A stretch of DNA of 64,000 bases from Enchytraeus crypticus (GCA_905160935.1 CAJHZI010000682.1:62001-126000), one strand, 5' to 3'; shown: positions 34,885 through 47,700, counted from the stretch's first letter. Numbers and translations: made by a program. The notes: a model not told the origin generated them from the letters alone.

Positions 34885-37800
34885 TTGTTTTATTTATGCT
34901 TTAGGGCAGCCAAATAAATGTCCAGATCATCCAGATTATGTTCCGTCAATATTCAGTTTTTCTTCAAATGTTGATCAGGCTGAGGCTGCGCTAACCAGAT
35001 TTAATAGGGCCCAACGAAGAAGAGAAGCCAATGTGCAAAGTAGATATCCGATTATGCAGCGTACTGCACCTTCAGCCTCTGCTACGTTAGGTTTGTTTGC
35101 AAGTTGCACTCATTTTTGTTGTACTGCTGAGAGATGATTTATCTTTCTGATGTTTATTCCAGAGCTGTTGTAGAAAATACTACTATAGTATTAAGCCTAA
35201 CATGAAACTCAGCTAAAAATTGATGGTGATGACGATGATGATAATAATCTTCATGATGATAATCCTGATACATAGTCAAAGCAGTATTTGTTGATTTACA
35301 CCTTATAGATACATTTTTGCCATAGTGGCATTAGTTGTCAAGTCTATTTGTTCATTGTAAATAAAGGAAGCATAATCTAGTCTTCATCAAATTACATCCA
35401 ATTGTGTAATGTCTTAAATTTCTAATCGTAAGCCATTTCCTTATTTGATTTATTTTACGTGGCTTTGATTTATTCCTGCAGCCTCCTTAGCAGCGTCAGG
35501 TTCTGCAGAGCATCAGCATTCGGACATAGCAGCGCAGTCTACAGAAGATGGAGGCATTGTGATGGAGGTTACACCTAATCTGACTGATGATCTAATGATA
35601 CTAGCAACTATCGCAGAAGGTCAACATTCAACATTTACTCAACAGCCCAGTTAGTATTAGCTAGGAAGACTTGTATTTATTTTAACCTAAACACTTAAAA
35701 TTATTAGTAGTAATACTAATAATAATTTTTAGAATAATATTTTTTGAAATAAATTGATATTTTGAGCAAATTAATATTTTGATTTTAATAGCTAATTTAT
35801 ACCATATTTTGATCTGTTAAAGCCAATTTGATTTTATAATTAGCAACAGCGGATCATAGAATAATTAGTTTGCAATTCTTCTTGTTTCAATCATCATAAA
35901 CATATTTCATTTTGACTTATTTACTTTAACCTTCCTCCCTTAGTAAATGCAATTGTAGTAAAACAATGGTTATCCATTTTTTCTCTTCATTTTGCTATGA
36001 AGATAAAACAATGGTTATGATGTTTATTTATGTCTAATTTATTTAACCTAGATATTTAGAAAATTTGGCATATACCAGTGATATGAAAAACGCAATTGTA
36101 TACTTGTATGGATTTACTCGCCTTCATTTCATCTTCTCTCATTTACTCCTTGTTCAGCTTGATATTTTTTTGTTTTATCAGCACTGCCTCACTGCGCATG
36201 ACATGTATGGAAGTCCCCGACATTGTCTGTGGATGAAGGAATGAATGTAATGCTCTGATTGGTTTCAGTTAAATTTATATGGACAGTTTTTATATAAACA
36301 TGTATACTAAACCTTTCTTATAATAATTAATTAATTATTGATGTTTCTTTTACATATTTGCATACAGCAGATTACAATCTTCAGGCAACAGATCTATTGC
36401 AGACAGCTGAAGATCCCATGACTGATTTGATGATTCTGGCTAGTCTGGCTACAGAATCCGGTGAGTTTTTAGAGTTTTGCTGTCACTAAGCACACTTTAT
36501 ACTGTCAGTTGTTCCCCACGTTGTGCTCGAGTGTGGTTAGACCACTGCAGAATAGGGCAACCGCAAACAAACGTAAGAGGCGACTAAGGCTGGAACTGAG
36601 GATAGCAAGATGGAACCCACCTCACCATGAAATATTTTCCCCCAGGATTAAATGGTAATTAATCCATCTAACTGAGGAAGGCTACGGAAAACCACCTCAG
36701 AAGCCATACCTTTCCCAAGCTATAGGCTACATAAAGTATGGATAAGGCATAGACTTTGTGAAGGGATTAACTTGTTGATCTAAGAAGTGCTCTTATGGAG
36801 TGAGAAAGCAAACTTTACGTATGAATATGTACCTTGAACCTGCCACTTGGCAGTGCACTGAATAAGATACTGTCAGTTAAATGAATTTGCACCAGGATCA
36901 ATGAACTTATTCTTGTAAGGAAACTAAAAAAGTAGAGCTAATGTTAACGTCATTTTCGTCACTCGAAAGCGATGTCAGTGAGGGGCGAGCCCAGGATTTG
37001 AACATACTGATCTGCGGTCGAATATCTTACCGAGATCGCCACTAGTTCCAGCCACTTGTGAAGCTGAGATTAGCATGAGTATACTTTAATATTATTTTAA
37101 TATTGTCACTTAAATGTTCCTTCTTTCTGTGACATCCATCAAAGACAGTGCAGTTAGTGATGAAATAAGAAGTTGTTTAGCCGGTTTTTGCTATGCTAAT
37201 AAAGTATGCTAAGTTACTGTACCAACAAATATAAAGAAATATGGGCATACAGGTTATTTTTAAGGTTTGTTGATATATTTTACACTCTGATTTATAAAAA
37301 AAAAGTTTGATAGTAACATGGTTACTTATATAACAATTTTAAATTGCTGTCACAAAGTTTGAAAAATGTAATAACTGTTTAAATTACCATCCTCATATCT
37401 ATATTTGCAGTGAATGATGCTATGCTATTATTTAGTACAATGAGAACCAATTCCATGTGAAGATTATCAATTGATTAAATGATATAATGGAGAACTGATA
37501 TATTGAATCATTTATGCGTAATCAGTTAGTATTTTAAGGAACAATTTGCCCTGATGGTATTTTTAAATTCTGTTACAGGAGATAATTGTGCACCTTCATT
37601 GGCTTCAGAAGGTCCGGCCACTGTACGAGGCGCATTCGATAAACCTGATATATTAGCAGCAGCAGCTCCTACCCAAAAACCATCCACTTCCTCGGCTTCA
37701 CTACAAACTACACCTAAAAAGTACAGAACACGTTCCTCGCAGGCGTCAACACCAAAGCGGTCTAACTTAATTGCTAGACTTCATGAGCTCACCCGAGCAA

Positions 37801-38765
37801 ATTCTCAGCTCCGGAGAAGTTTATCTGCTACTGAAAGCCAATTAAACACAACTGAGAAATACCTAAAGCGAGTAATCAGTATAGAGAACCTTAAATTTGA
37901 TGCCACTCGGCTTAAGTACTATACAGGAATCGAGTCGTACGAAGTTTTTGAAACTTTGTGCCGTCATTTGTCTAAATTAAGTTCGCATGTAAACATTAAG
38001 GCTTTGTCGTTGGAGAATTGCGTTTTGATGATTTTAGTAAAGATCAGAAGGAATCTAGGACTGCAGATGTTGTGTGATCTATTTGGTGTTAGTGCAGCTA
38101 CTGTTACACACATATTTGATAAGTTTACACCTTTGCTTGCCAAACTTCTATCTACACTAATTATAAATCCTTCTTCAGAAAATGTGTTAAAGAATTTACC
38201 AAAATCATTTAAGAGATCACGCACGTTTAGAAGAACTCATTTCATAATAGACTGTACAGAGATCTTTATTCAACGTCCTACATCTCTGACCACTAGGGCA
38301 CAAACATACTCTCACTACAAAGGCAGAAACACTGCAAAAGTTTTAGTTGCTTGTACACCAACTGGAGGTGTAGCCTATGTTTCAAAGGCATGGGGAGGTA
38401 GGGTGTCGGATATTGAGCTTGTTCGGAAGTCAGGCTTCTATGATCTTCTGCAAGCAGGAGATCATGTACTTGCAGATAGAGGTTTCCCAATAGCAGAAGA
38501 TTTGAGTGCAAAGGGAGTGACTATATCTGTACCGTCATTTACTCGTGGCCAGAAGCAACTATCTGGACATAATGTTGAGAGTTCAGCATTAATTGCACGA
38601 GTGCGCATACATGTAGAACGTTGTATAGGGCGTATGAAAAATTTCAAATTATTGACTGAAACAGTTCCCATCCTTCTAATGCCACATTTAGACGATTTCA
38701 TTTCTATTGCTGCTGGCCTTTGCAATCTCATGTCTCCATTGGTTATAAATAATAATAAGGATTAA
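33525..38765 (+). CDS. THAP-domain DDE transposase, ISL2EU type
   Basis: Five exons in phase: 33525-33696, 34905-35090, 35482-35619, 36368-36460, 37579-38765. The sum is 1776 nt, or 591 aa. Residues 1-85 form a THAP zinc finger: MYCCAFGC, W in KFPWNQER, W in QWTKAV, RLCENHF, and a P-x-I-F box. It is expected to bind transposon ends. Exons 3 and 4 carry near-duplicate acidic/hydrophobic motifs (LTDDLMILATIAE and MTDLMILASLATE). A coiled-coil-like stretch (LIARLHELTRANSQL) precedes a helix-turn-helix (LCDLFGVSAATVTHIFDKF), then a DDE_Tnp_4 nuclease: D in HFIIDCTEIF, D in VLADRGF, E in RVRIHVERCIGR. The donor of exon 3 (GTCAAC) is weak; the others are good. A poly(A) signal follows the stop by about 30 bp. 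It could be an active transposase or a co-opted host protein. Confidence 0.85.
34600..34830 (-). repeat. SINE family E in transposase intron 1
   Basis: Reverse complement of the 28710/38895 family: 'atcccagtttaacgaaggtc', 'ctcaccaaccgaatgccctt', 'ggatcttagtgctttagtcg', 'ggacacaacacgggg'. (TA)n/(GT)n runs follow at 34844-34886. Confidence 0.8.
36515..36870 (+). repeat. SINE family D, long copy, in transposase intron 4
   Basis: The most complete copy: 'gctcgagtgtggttagacca', 'cgcaaacaaacgtaagaggc', 'cccacctcaccatgaaatat', 'tgtgaagggattaac', 'cttgaacctgccacttggca', 'gtgcact'. Reverse copies lie at 50265-50632 and 29820-29955. Confidence 0.8.
36930..37055 (-). repeat. SINE family B in transposase intron 4
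   Basis: Reverse complement with 'gctaatgttaacgtcatttt', 'aaagcgatgtcagtg' and 'gagcccaggatttgaa'. Confidence 0.8.
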
Positions 38766-38795
38766 GACAATGTATGCTAGAGCTTTATTGTACCT

Positions 38796-38801
38796 AATAA
38801 A
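38796..38801 (+). terminator. poly(A) signal of the transposase gene
   Basis: AATAAA 31 bp after the stop codon of the THAP/DDE transposase. Confidence 0.6.
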
Positions 38802-38894
38802 ATTCTGTAAGGATGTTTGTAGCAGTTATTTTCTGTATAACAATTATATCAAATGTTACAGTATATTTAATTTAATTTACTTATATTAGCATGC

Positions 38895-39140
38895 ATCTCC
38901 ATGTTGTGTCCGGGTTGTTTGAAGAATAAATCAACCGGTGACTGCACGTGTGGCAGAAGGTAACTAAAGCACTAAGATCCAAAGCATTCGGTTGGTGAGA
39001 CTCAAGAAATTGCTACAAGATTTTAACAAAAGAGAGTTAAGGGGATTGACTGATGATATGGTATGGGACAGGGAGGAGTAGAGAAGGTCTATTCGAATCC
39101 TGACCCTAGTTAAACTGGGATTAACGGATGATGATGATGT
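38895..39140 (+). repeat. SINE family E with (GAT)n tail
   Basis: 'gttgtgtccgggttgtttga', 'cactaagatccaaagcattc', 'ggggattgactgatgatatg' and 'agttaaactgggatt', then GATGATGAT. Located between the two transposon genes. Confidence 0.8.
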
Positions 39141-39589
39141 TTGAAGTTGTCTTTATTTGTCAAACAACAGACAGGATCAAGATGCATCACACATATAAGA
39201 TCATCGAACAATCAAAATGCATTTTTAGATTGCACATGCAATTTCCTGCATAAAACTTGGAAGGTGCACATGCAACTTCCAACACTACGTTACCTGTTTT
39301 TTTTAATTGCTGAAATTGTTTTCTAATGCTGTTTAGTAATGCTTAGATAGCTATATGTGACTTTAGAACTCTCAAAATAGGATAAGTTTGTCTTGGTCAA
39401 TGTTTTTAATTGTTATCTTATTATTTTCAATCTTATATTTTTTGGATTTTGTGTTGATTTTCTGCCTGAATCTGATGCATTGCTATGTTATCTGTCATAT
39501 TGTTACAGTCTGCGGTTTGTCAGATTGATTATGGAAATAAAAGGAATAGATTATTATCCAATCTCCATTTAACGGTACAATTAAAACCA

Positions 39590-39690
39590 AATCAAAACCA
39601 AGAATCTTATTCGTTTTATCCTGTGGCCATCAGAGAGGGCACAAGGTACTCTATCTAGCTGACCACCACAGGATGTAAGTACGAGAAAAT
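39590..39690 (+). repeat. dispersed repeat shared with 46880-46960
   Basis: 'gagagggcacaaggtactct' and 'atctagctgaccacc' match 'aagaggtcacaagtgaccta' and 'tctagttgaccacc' in intron 2 of copy 3. Family unknown. Confidence 0.5.
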
Positions 39691-39740
39691 GATATTAGTA
39701 GTTGAAATACTACATGTTTTCGACTAGAAAAGTAGCAAGT

Positions 39741-39805
39741 ATAGACCTTGTGTTTACGTTGAAAAATCACCTTATGTATTACTTTATTCGTTGGAGCGGC
39801 GCCAC
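39741..39805 (+). repeat. second copy of the transposon left-flank motif
   Basis: 'tatagacc', 'tgtttacgttgaaaaatcac', then about 55 bp on 'ggcgccaccgtgc'. The same ordered motifs with similar spacing lie at 33293-33358, left of the transposase. Direct, not inverted, orientation. Confidence 0.45.
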
Positions 39806-40221
39806 CGTGCAATCATAAACTTGATTGTTTTGCAGAAAACAACTGCAATGTAATATTTCCTTAAAATGTAATAAATCCCTCTAGATAGTCTATCTAGACA
39901 TGTCTTAACAGTAAATTAAGACATATGTTTATCATCATTTGACAAGAAATTGAAATATAATTTTTGTAATTATTACAAATACCATTCTGTTTATAAATGA
40001 AGAAATACACAATAAATATATACGAATATATAGAATATTGCCTGCCGTCAATAGAAACACACATCCTCCCCACTCTCTCACTAGGCTTTCTTTATTATGT
40101 GAATAGAGTAACCACTACATATTATAAAAGGTCTACAGTAACAAAAATTATAAACAGTAAAAATAGGCAACATTCTAGCAAAAATTATCATGAAAAATGA
40201 ATTTGTACAAGCAGCAAATTA

Positions 40222-42528
40222 TCAATCACTAACATCTTCTTTGACACACTCTGAACAGCAAAACCAAGCCTTGGCCGGCCTCCGTTTAATACCAACGCAA
40301 GCATAGTGAAAGAATCCAACACTACATGACTCATTATTGCACCTAATAATTCTACCCTCTTTATATAGCTTACAGTGACAAATGAAGCTTGTTGCATTTC
40401 GTAATACCAATGACTCTATATTCTCACCCAATAGAATGCAAGGCATCATTAAGTATGTAAACACTTCCTGTAATCTAGTAGCTAACTTCTGCCAGTAGTT
40501 AATATCAAAGTCAATAACTTCAACATGTAAACCCCTTAAGGTGTATACCACAAAATAGCACTGCTTAATACCAGATATGGCCATCTGTCCTTGAACCTGA
40601 GCATAGTAATCTGATACTTGGTCAAGGTGTTTACGATAGCCAGTGTTAATTAGATAAGGAGCTGTACCAGGATCTTCAAATCTTTGTGAATATGGACACT
40701 TTATTTCTAGTAAAGCCTTCCCATGACAGCTACATGATACAAAGCCATCTGGAGATGCTCCAAGAAATGGCTTTAATTGGCTTACTAAAATCCCACAACA
40801 GTTTATCTGCAGGTTAACGTGGAATGATTTTAACAAAGCCATTACAATTGACCGTACTTTGCTTTCATTCCGTAAACCCCACTGAATTGATTTCGAAAAA
40901 ATTTCATTTTCATTCCTACAGATAAATTCATCAATGTCTTGAGTAGAAATAGTAAATTGAATAGATGGTTTAAAAAAACCAAACGAAGAAGCAGTTAGTC
41001 GACCACATCGTACTGCAAACCATAACGGAGACTTACTTTGCTCTCTGGTTAACTCTTCAATGACTACCAGTTGCTCATCTGTTATTGCCAAAGAAGATAC
41101 TGTTTGGCGACATTCACTTAAAAGCGCTAAAGGTTCAAATGACTGATATCTACAGTGAGAGTGAGTAGTCATAATGTACGGCTGCTGTGAGAAATCAGGG
41201 TCTGATGTACAGGTCTCAGTTGACATTGTCTCAGTTGAAGCGGATGATGTAACAGCAGGAGCCATTTGCCAAAGAACTGCTTTAGGTGCCTTCTTTTGCA
41301 GATCCTGATAAAATGTTGTATCAATGGCAGGGGAAAATTTCACAGATCTTTTAACTTTAGAAGATTTGAGACCAGCCATAATTTTCAGCCTCGTTTTAGG
41401 TGTGCTCCAGTCCATCTCTGAGATAGCCATCATGGGAACCTATCAAAACAAAGCAACAGGCTGTTATTATACATTCATAAAAATGTTATATACACAAAAA
41501 CGCTAGAGCAAAAATAGATGACATAATATATAATAAAAAATATTTTATTTTATAACAATTTCTGCTAATAATAAATTTCCGTTCAAGGTACAACTCAATT
41601 AGGCAAACAGTTATTCCTATTTCTACTTTACTTTAGTTTTAAAAATAATTTCCATTTTTAATATCAGCTACTAATATATCCGTGTCATGACCAGGTTGTT
41701 GTAGAATAGGCCATTCATGAACTGCATGTGTTGTAAAAGGTGACTAAGCACTAAGATCCAAACCAACATCAGAAAGGACAATCATTTGGTGAGCTTTTTT
41801 CTGTTGGGGCTTACAATTCTCACTGATTTATAATTATATATAGCGATACGGCACAGCCTTTCCATAGCATTTGGACAAGACGACCTATGACCTCTCCATT
41901 TCAGCTCGCAACTGAGTAGGGGAGAGATGAAAAAACAATTTATAAAATATATATACCTATGCAAAATAGATTGAATGAGGAATACCTAGACGAACAAGAT
42001 TTTATTTTGTATCGTTAAAAAATATAGTGCAAAAATCGAGTCCCGGGTCAGGGGTGACACAGGTGTTCTGCATCCGAGGGTTAAGAAACTACGGTTATTC
42101 ATAAACTCTATTTATAAATCTAAACATAAGATATACCTATAAACCTTAGCAATAACATGTAGGTAGGCACAATGTTACTTTAAGGTTTTTACAGAAATTT
42201 AAGCATTAAAAGAAAATACACAAATAAAAAACACAATTTCTTTTAAAAAACACGGCAAAAAACATGTTTTTTCATCACTAGTGATATATAATCTAAGAGC
42301 ATACCTTCTTGACAGTTTGCCTCCAGGTACATGCTTTGTCTGTGACAGTCTGCAATGCAAGACCCAATCTATGATGTAATTCCACTTTGAAAATGATGGC
42401 AGCAATGTGAACACAAGCTTCTCCGAGACTGTGTCATAACAGAAATGAATCAATGGACATTATTTGACACAAACAATGTTAGTCGAAGTAAATGTGAATA
42501 TGAACTGAAGAAGGCATAGGGGTATACA

Positions 42529-42562
<34 letters not shown>

Positions 42563-42589
42563 TGCTGTATATATATATACTACTATATA

Positions 42590-42645
<56 letters not shown>

Positions 42646-43586
42646 CCACACAGCAGACTGCTCTCTTTTTGAGCCCCACTGTTCCTATATCTGTTACAGT
42701 AAATAAAAGAAGTATAACAGTAAATAAAAGAAGTATAATTAAAGTAATGATTAATTATTAAACTGATGGAGATGATCCAGGCTATGATTATTATTTTACA
42801 AGGCTACTATTACAATGTACGATTCTGGTGATGATGATCATAATAATGGCTGGAGACAGTGGCTATGTCGGTAAGATATTTGACCGCGGATCAGTATATG
42901 CGGGATTCAAATCCTGGGCCCCGCACATCACTGACATCGCTTCCGATTGAGGAAACTTACGTTAACATTAGCTTTAATAATAGTAGTACCATACAAATAA
43001 ACAGCAGAAATAACCTTAATAATTCAAATAACCAGTTCTCAATTTGCTAATGGTTTGATTTAAGATATCGTCATGTAAATGATAATGCATACAGTAATTT
43101 ACAGTGTAAGAAAAATTGAAATTTTAAAATTGCTTACCCAGCCATACATGTGCAGTGTCCAGATAAAATATTCCCTTGTTTCCTGACTAGGACCCAAACA
43201 CAAAGTGGTGCTGCTGATAAAGATTGGGAATGTGCCACTTCAGCCCGCAAGAAAAGTAAATTTCCATCACCTTCAGAAAGAGCCCTTACACCAATGGGGC
43301 TAACCCGTCCCGATATAGCAAAATCAAAAGCTTCTAGGGAACGATAATTTTCCAATTCCGTTAGGGTGTATAGGCCAGGCTTTTTGATGAAATAGCTTAT
43401 TATTTGAGCCATTTCAATTTTAGGCCAACATATGGGGTCGTAATTCCATTCACTTGCTTCAATGTCAGAAAATGGGTCTGGAATAATTATTTCTTCTGAA
43501 ACTGTCAGCTTTTGTCTGTATCGTAATTTATCATCATTTGATAAGTAATTGAAATATAAATTTCTTTCCAATTTATTCAAAGCCAT
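40222..43586 (-). CDS. SWIM / YqaJ-like exonuclease / PHD-finger protein of the ISL2EU element
   Basis: Three exons on -: 43586-43138, 42428-42305, 41439-40222. They total 1791 nt (596 aa) in exact phase. A SWIM-type zinc motif spans the first junction: CTCMAG joined to LGEACVHIAAIIFKVE. The third exon holds the lambda-exonuclease/YqaJ core: W-F-A-V-R-C-G-R-L-T-A-S, GLRNESKV, then FLGASPDGF and LLEIKCPYS (catalytic Asp, Glu-x-Lys), then VQGQMAISG. The C-terminus is a PHD-type finger (FICHCKLY, RCNNESC, HYACVG, WFCCSEC). YqaJ proteins are the known partner of ISL2EU transposases and probably process DNA ends; the PHD finger would read chromatin. The donor and acceptor sites are canonical. SINEs lie in both introns, but no coding defect is seen. 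Confidence 0.85.
41680..41800 (+). repeat. SINE family E, partial
   Basis: 'gactaagcactaagatccaa' and 'accaacatcagaaaggacaa' within the second intron of the exonuclease gene. Confidence 0.75.
42530..42645. repeat. (TA)n microsatellite
   Basis: Two TA tracts with short interruptions, in the first intron of the exonuclease gene. Confidence 0.9.
42855..42985 (+). repeat. SINE family B
   Basis: 'gtggctatgtcggtaagata', 'gaccgcggatcagtatatgc', 'gattcaaatcctgggc' and 'acgttaacattagc', in the first intron of the exonuclease gene. Confidence 0.85.
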
Positions 43587-43650
43587 TCGGTCAACAAATA
43601 AATAAAAACATTAAAAAATATCAATTAAGCTTATGACAGATTGCAAATGT

Positions 43651-44754
43651 CAATTATAGCTGAATATAAATATCGGCAATAATAGAAATATGAACCATCC
43701 ATTGGCTATGTATGGGTTATTACTTAACATAAATTAAACATTTATCAATTGTAGTAGAACATTACACATATCAATATTACCTAGGATTTTATAGCCCATA
43801 GACTACAATCGAGATGCCTTTGTCTCTGTATCCATAAAACCAGTCTACCGAAAAGCTAGGGTTATCATACCCGAGTATCAGAACCAGTGGAAAGAGAGCT
43901 GTACTAATTCATCATTAACAGCTTAGGTATTGCATCATACAGGCAATATACAAATGAACTCAGCTAAAACGTTGAATTCCAATTCATGATTGCTGTGACT
44001 GTCTAATTATATTATTAATGTCCATAATTATATTCGCATTCCAAATGTAAATTGGATTATGTTCGATTAGACATTACATCATTAAATGTATTATGCATGA
44101 TTTAATTAACTACTCTATGCAGGATTTAATTAACGATTGAATGACTATTGTTAGCAAAATCAGGAATCGTTTAATATACCTGATATACCTAAAGAAAGAT
44201 GTATTGCTAAATAAAAATATAGGCCTACTGTTATTCATGTAAACATTAAACTAAATCAGTTAAGTCTGGCTAGGATATTGAATCCGATATTATATACATA
44301 ATAAAAATTATATCAGATATCACAGTAGCGCATTAGGAGCCGTCAGGTAGCGCCATCAAGTTTTAAATGAGAGATCCTGAAGTGAATTGAACTCTCGTGA
44401 GTTCGAATTCCAAACGCGCTAAATCTGAGAGTAAAACTTCGGACATTCATAGGACTGGATACACGAAAAGTGGACTAATTACCTAACACATTGCTGCCCG
44501 GAAGTTTAACATAAACAAACGCTGTAGCGTCTCCCCGCCACACAACAATTTGTTTACAATGCGAACAGAGTTGCCAAGTACAGTTATCAAAGGTCTATAT
44601 ATAATATAGTATAAAATATATACAATATAATAGAATAGAAGCTAGAGATATAGAATGAATTTGAATGTTGCTTTAGAATGGATTTCTTTCTGATCTTCAA
44701 CACCACTGAAATTGGATAGATCTATTTAGGACGTACGTTAATCAATATCGTAAC
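43651..44754. other. intergenic before copy 3
   Basis: AT-rich. It contains a truncated family A SINE (44325-44490: 'gagttcgaattccaaacgcg', 'gagagtaaaacttcggacat') and otherwise nothing I can name. It shares no clear block with the upstream DNA of copies 1 and 2. Confidence 0.5.
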
Positions 44755-47700
44755 ATGAAAGGAGAAAGTGAAGCAGCGTATCGGTACATGACCCTTAACG
44801 AAGATGAGGGCAAGGAAACAGTCTGGACAATCTTCAAAGCCATGTACACGTTCTCCTCCATTAATGGATTGAGGAACCTGTGCGAGGCGAGAAGTACGTG
44901 AACAGAATACATCTATTTGTCTGAGAAATATTTGTCTATCTTTCAATGTTAATCCAATAAACATCGAATCAATTAAATCAATATAGAATCTATCGCATTG
45001 AGAATGGAACTAGGTGAACCTAAAGGAGTAGTGCAGTGAGTTCAACACGTGAAGTGTTTTTGCTGGAAAGTCATATGTCAATCCATGTGCTTGACTGAAA
45101 TTTGATTCTCCGATAGGCTCTCTCGAGAATCGATCAGTCGACCTTGGGGCCAGTCATACAAAAACTAGTGACGTTATCCAATTCGCTATTGGTGCACTGG
45201 GCTACAGTATTTACATTGACTTTATTTAGGCATTGACTTCACTTAGAATTTTTTGATAATTTATCTTTTATCAGTTGCATTAAGTGTAGGTAAAATTTTA
45301 CACAGTCCCACGATCCCATATATCATCTAGTAACACGTTAACTGGGGGAGGGTTGATTATATTACCCGCCCAGACAGAGTATTATCTCCCCCATTAAACA
45401 CGATTTGGCATCCTACCTCTTTTTAAGATTGGTCAACACTGCTAAATACATGTATTAGTTATTATAGGACACGGCTGGAAGCCTGGAATTGTCAGAAGTT
45501 TTCTGAAGGAAACACTTTTAAGGAGTTGGTCTTTGAATAGATTATGTAGGCAAATTTCTGGAAAAAATATTTTAATGCCCTCCGTAGGAACTAATGATGC
45601 TCTTTTAAAGACTTAGATGTTGTTTTGAAGAACTTCAGAGCCTTCCTAAACTTATTTTTTTCACACATTACAATTTTCTTAATAGAGGCTATAGTATAGT
45701 GTAGTCTCTTTATTTTCTAGGATAAACATAAAGAATCTTAATGTTTTAATTTATCTCCTGGCTATGCTAAATTTGTGTCGCAGATTTGGTGAAGAAATGT
45801 TTCTGGTTGCTTTTGACCTTCGGAATGTTCGGGGCGATGGTTTATAACCTGTGGGCTCTCGTAGCTGCCTACCTACAGTATCCAGTGCAAGTACAACTTC
45901 AATTCATCACGAAAACAGAAAAGACGTTTCCAGCTGTGACCATTTGCAACATGAGCCCCGTGAAGAAGTCAGCACTGAATGCTCTGAACAGCACTGCAGC
46001 AAATGGCAAGACTAGAAGAAAAAGGCAAAGTTAGTTTATTTTACGATATTTGAAATATGAAATTAAAATAACTTGGTACAAATTGTTTTGTGTAAAAAAA
46101 TAAAAAACATAACGTGAGAATAATTCATTCGTACATGTGACGGTGATGTAGAAACGTCTGCAATACTAGTAAATTTCTACAATAATATTTTCTATAATTA
46201 ATCGAAACATATTCAATCACAACAAAATATTTTTTCTCTTTCAAATTTTTTATACGACGGAATCTCAAAATCCGCAACATTTGAGACAACTGTATCATTT
46301 AGATTTAGTGGGAGAAAGCTGCAGTGGTTTCGTCTTTATGCGTCCAACTCCCTCTTCTTAAGTCATCCTATATTTTTTAGTATTTTTGAACCACCAATAG
46401 TCCTGTAGGCGAATTCTATCTTGTGTTTTTCCAAGTGGCACATCCGCTGTACATAGTCCTATTCATAGTCAATCTAATCCTTACTAGATATGACTTAGTT
46501 AATAGTTATGTGGAAACCATCACAACAATTAAATCTCTGTCGAATCTAATTGTAACCTAAGGCTTAGGAGGTGGTTGCATATTGTCTGCATCTGTTTATT
46601 ACCTATTCACTTATTACGATACGTGTAGTTTCCGTATGGCCAGTTCTGTGATGGCATTGGCACATCATATTATCTAATAAACTTATTTATGAATCTCAAT
46701 GAAGTTATTGCATTAAATGATTGCTAATCAGCTACTTAAACATCTCCACTGATTATCGCCTTGATATCTACCTCATTAGTCTTCATTATCAACTTTTGTT
46801 TATATAACAACTTTTCATTGTGAGAGGGAGAGGGAGCGAGAGAACTATGTTTATTTCAATACACTCAAAATATACAGTTACATACACAAACAAGACCGTC
46901 AAAGAGGTCACAAGTGACCTATCTAGTTGACCACCTCTCAGTCATGCAAACTGAAAAATAACTAGGAAAATTGAATAAACATGCAATACAAGTAAAAGAA
47001 ATAACAGTTGATAAAGTTTTAAATTATAGCAACAGGAATTTAAAAAGAGATCATTGATTGTGTTTTTCTTGTAGCCTATAGCTGTCCAGCAGGCTGGTAT
47101 TCATACAGCGATCATTGCTATTTGTACGGGACTGATAAAGCATTCGATGACGCTCAGGCGGACTGCGACAGTTACGATGCGACTCTCGTCACTATGGTCG
47201 ACTCCTCAGAGTGGATCACCATCACGTCGTTAGTGCTGTCAATCAATCTATTAATCTATCATCACAATCTATTGTCACAAATGTTAGAAATGCAGTGACG
47301 GTTCTCCACAAGGTCACTAAAAGTATTTGCAGTTTAATTAACTAGAAACTAAGGTTACAGAGTCACGCGGCCACACATCCTGGTTTATATATTCCCTCTT
47401 TGTCACATTAGTGTCCCTTAAAGTGGCATGTCCAATGTGAATATGATGTTCATAATAACAAGAACAACAACATCATAGTGCTACTGTTGTCCATGACGAC
47501 TTTGAGCATTATGGAACCAAATCAAAACCGATGAGCAGAATCACTTGTGCTTTTACTCTCCATAGATTTAGCACTACATCACTTAACGAATTAGTCTCTT
47601 CACAAAAGTCTATGCATTAATGTAAAATACATGGCATAACATGCCATGTGTTTTATGCTTGGAATAACATGGCTGGAATAGTATGGCTTCTGTGGTAATT

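Larger units (their letters stand above)
33293..43650. mobile_element. ISL2EU-like DNA transposon (two genes), ends not defined
   Basis: A THAP/DDE transposase on + and a YqaJ-type exonuclease on - face each other, as known for the ISL2EU (IS4EU) group. I found no convincing terminal inverted repeat. The limits given run from a 'tatagacc...tttac...ggcgccac' sequence left of the transposase to just past the exonuclease start. The left motif recurs at 39741-39805 in the same orientation. SINEs sit in the introns and between the genes, so the element is not brand new, yet both genes remain open. Confidence 0.65.

Noticed and set aside
29709-44754. Missing TM2 exons of copy 2 on either strand
   Set aside because: I looked for MSMFAWPAVSYK-, LLRLDVFF- and GSLGLWFG-like sequences by eye and found none. 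An alignment search would be more sensitive.
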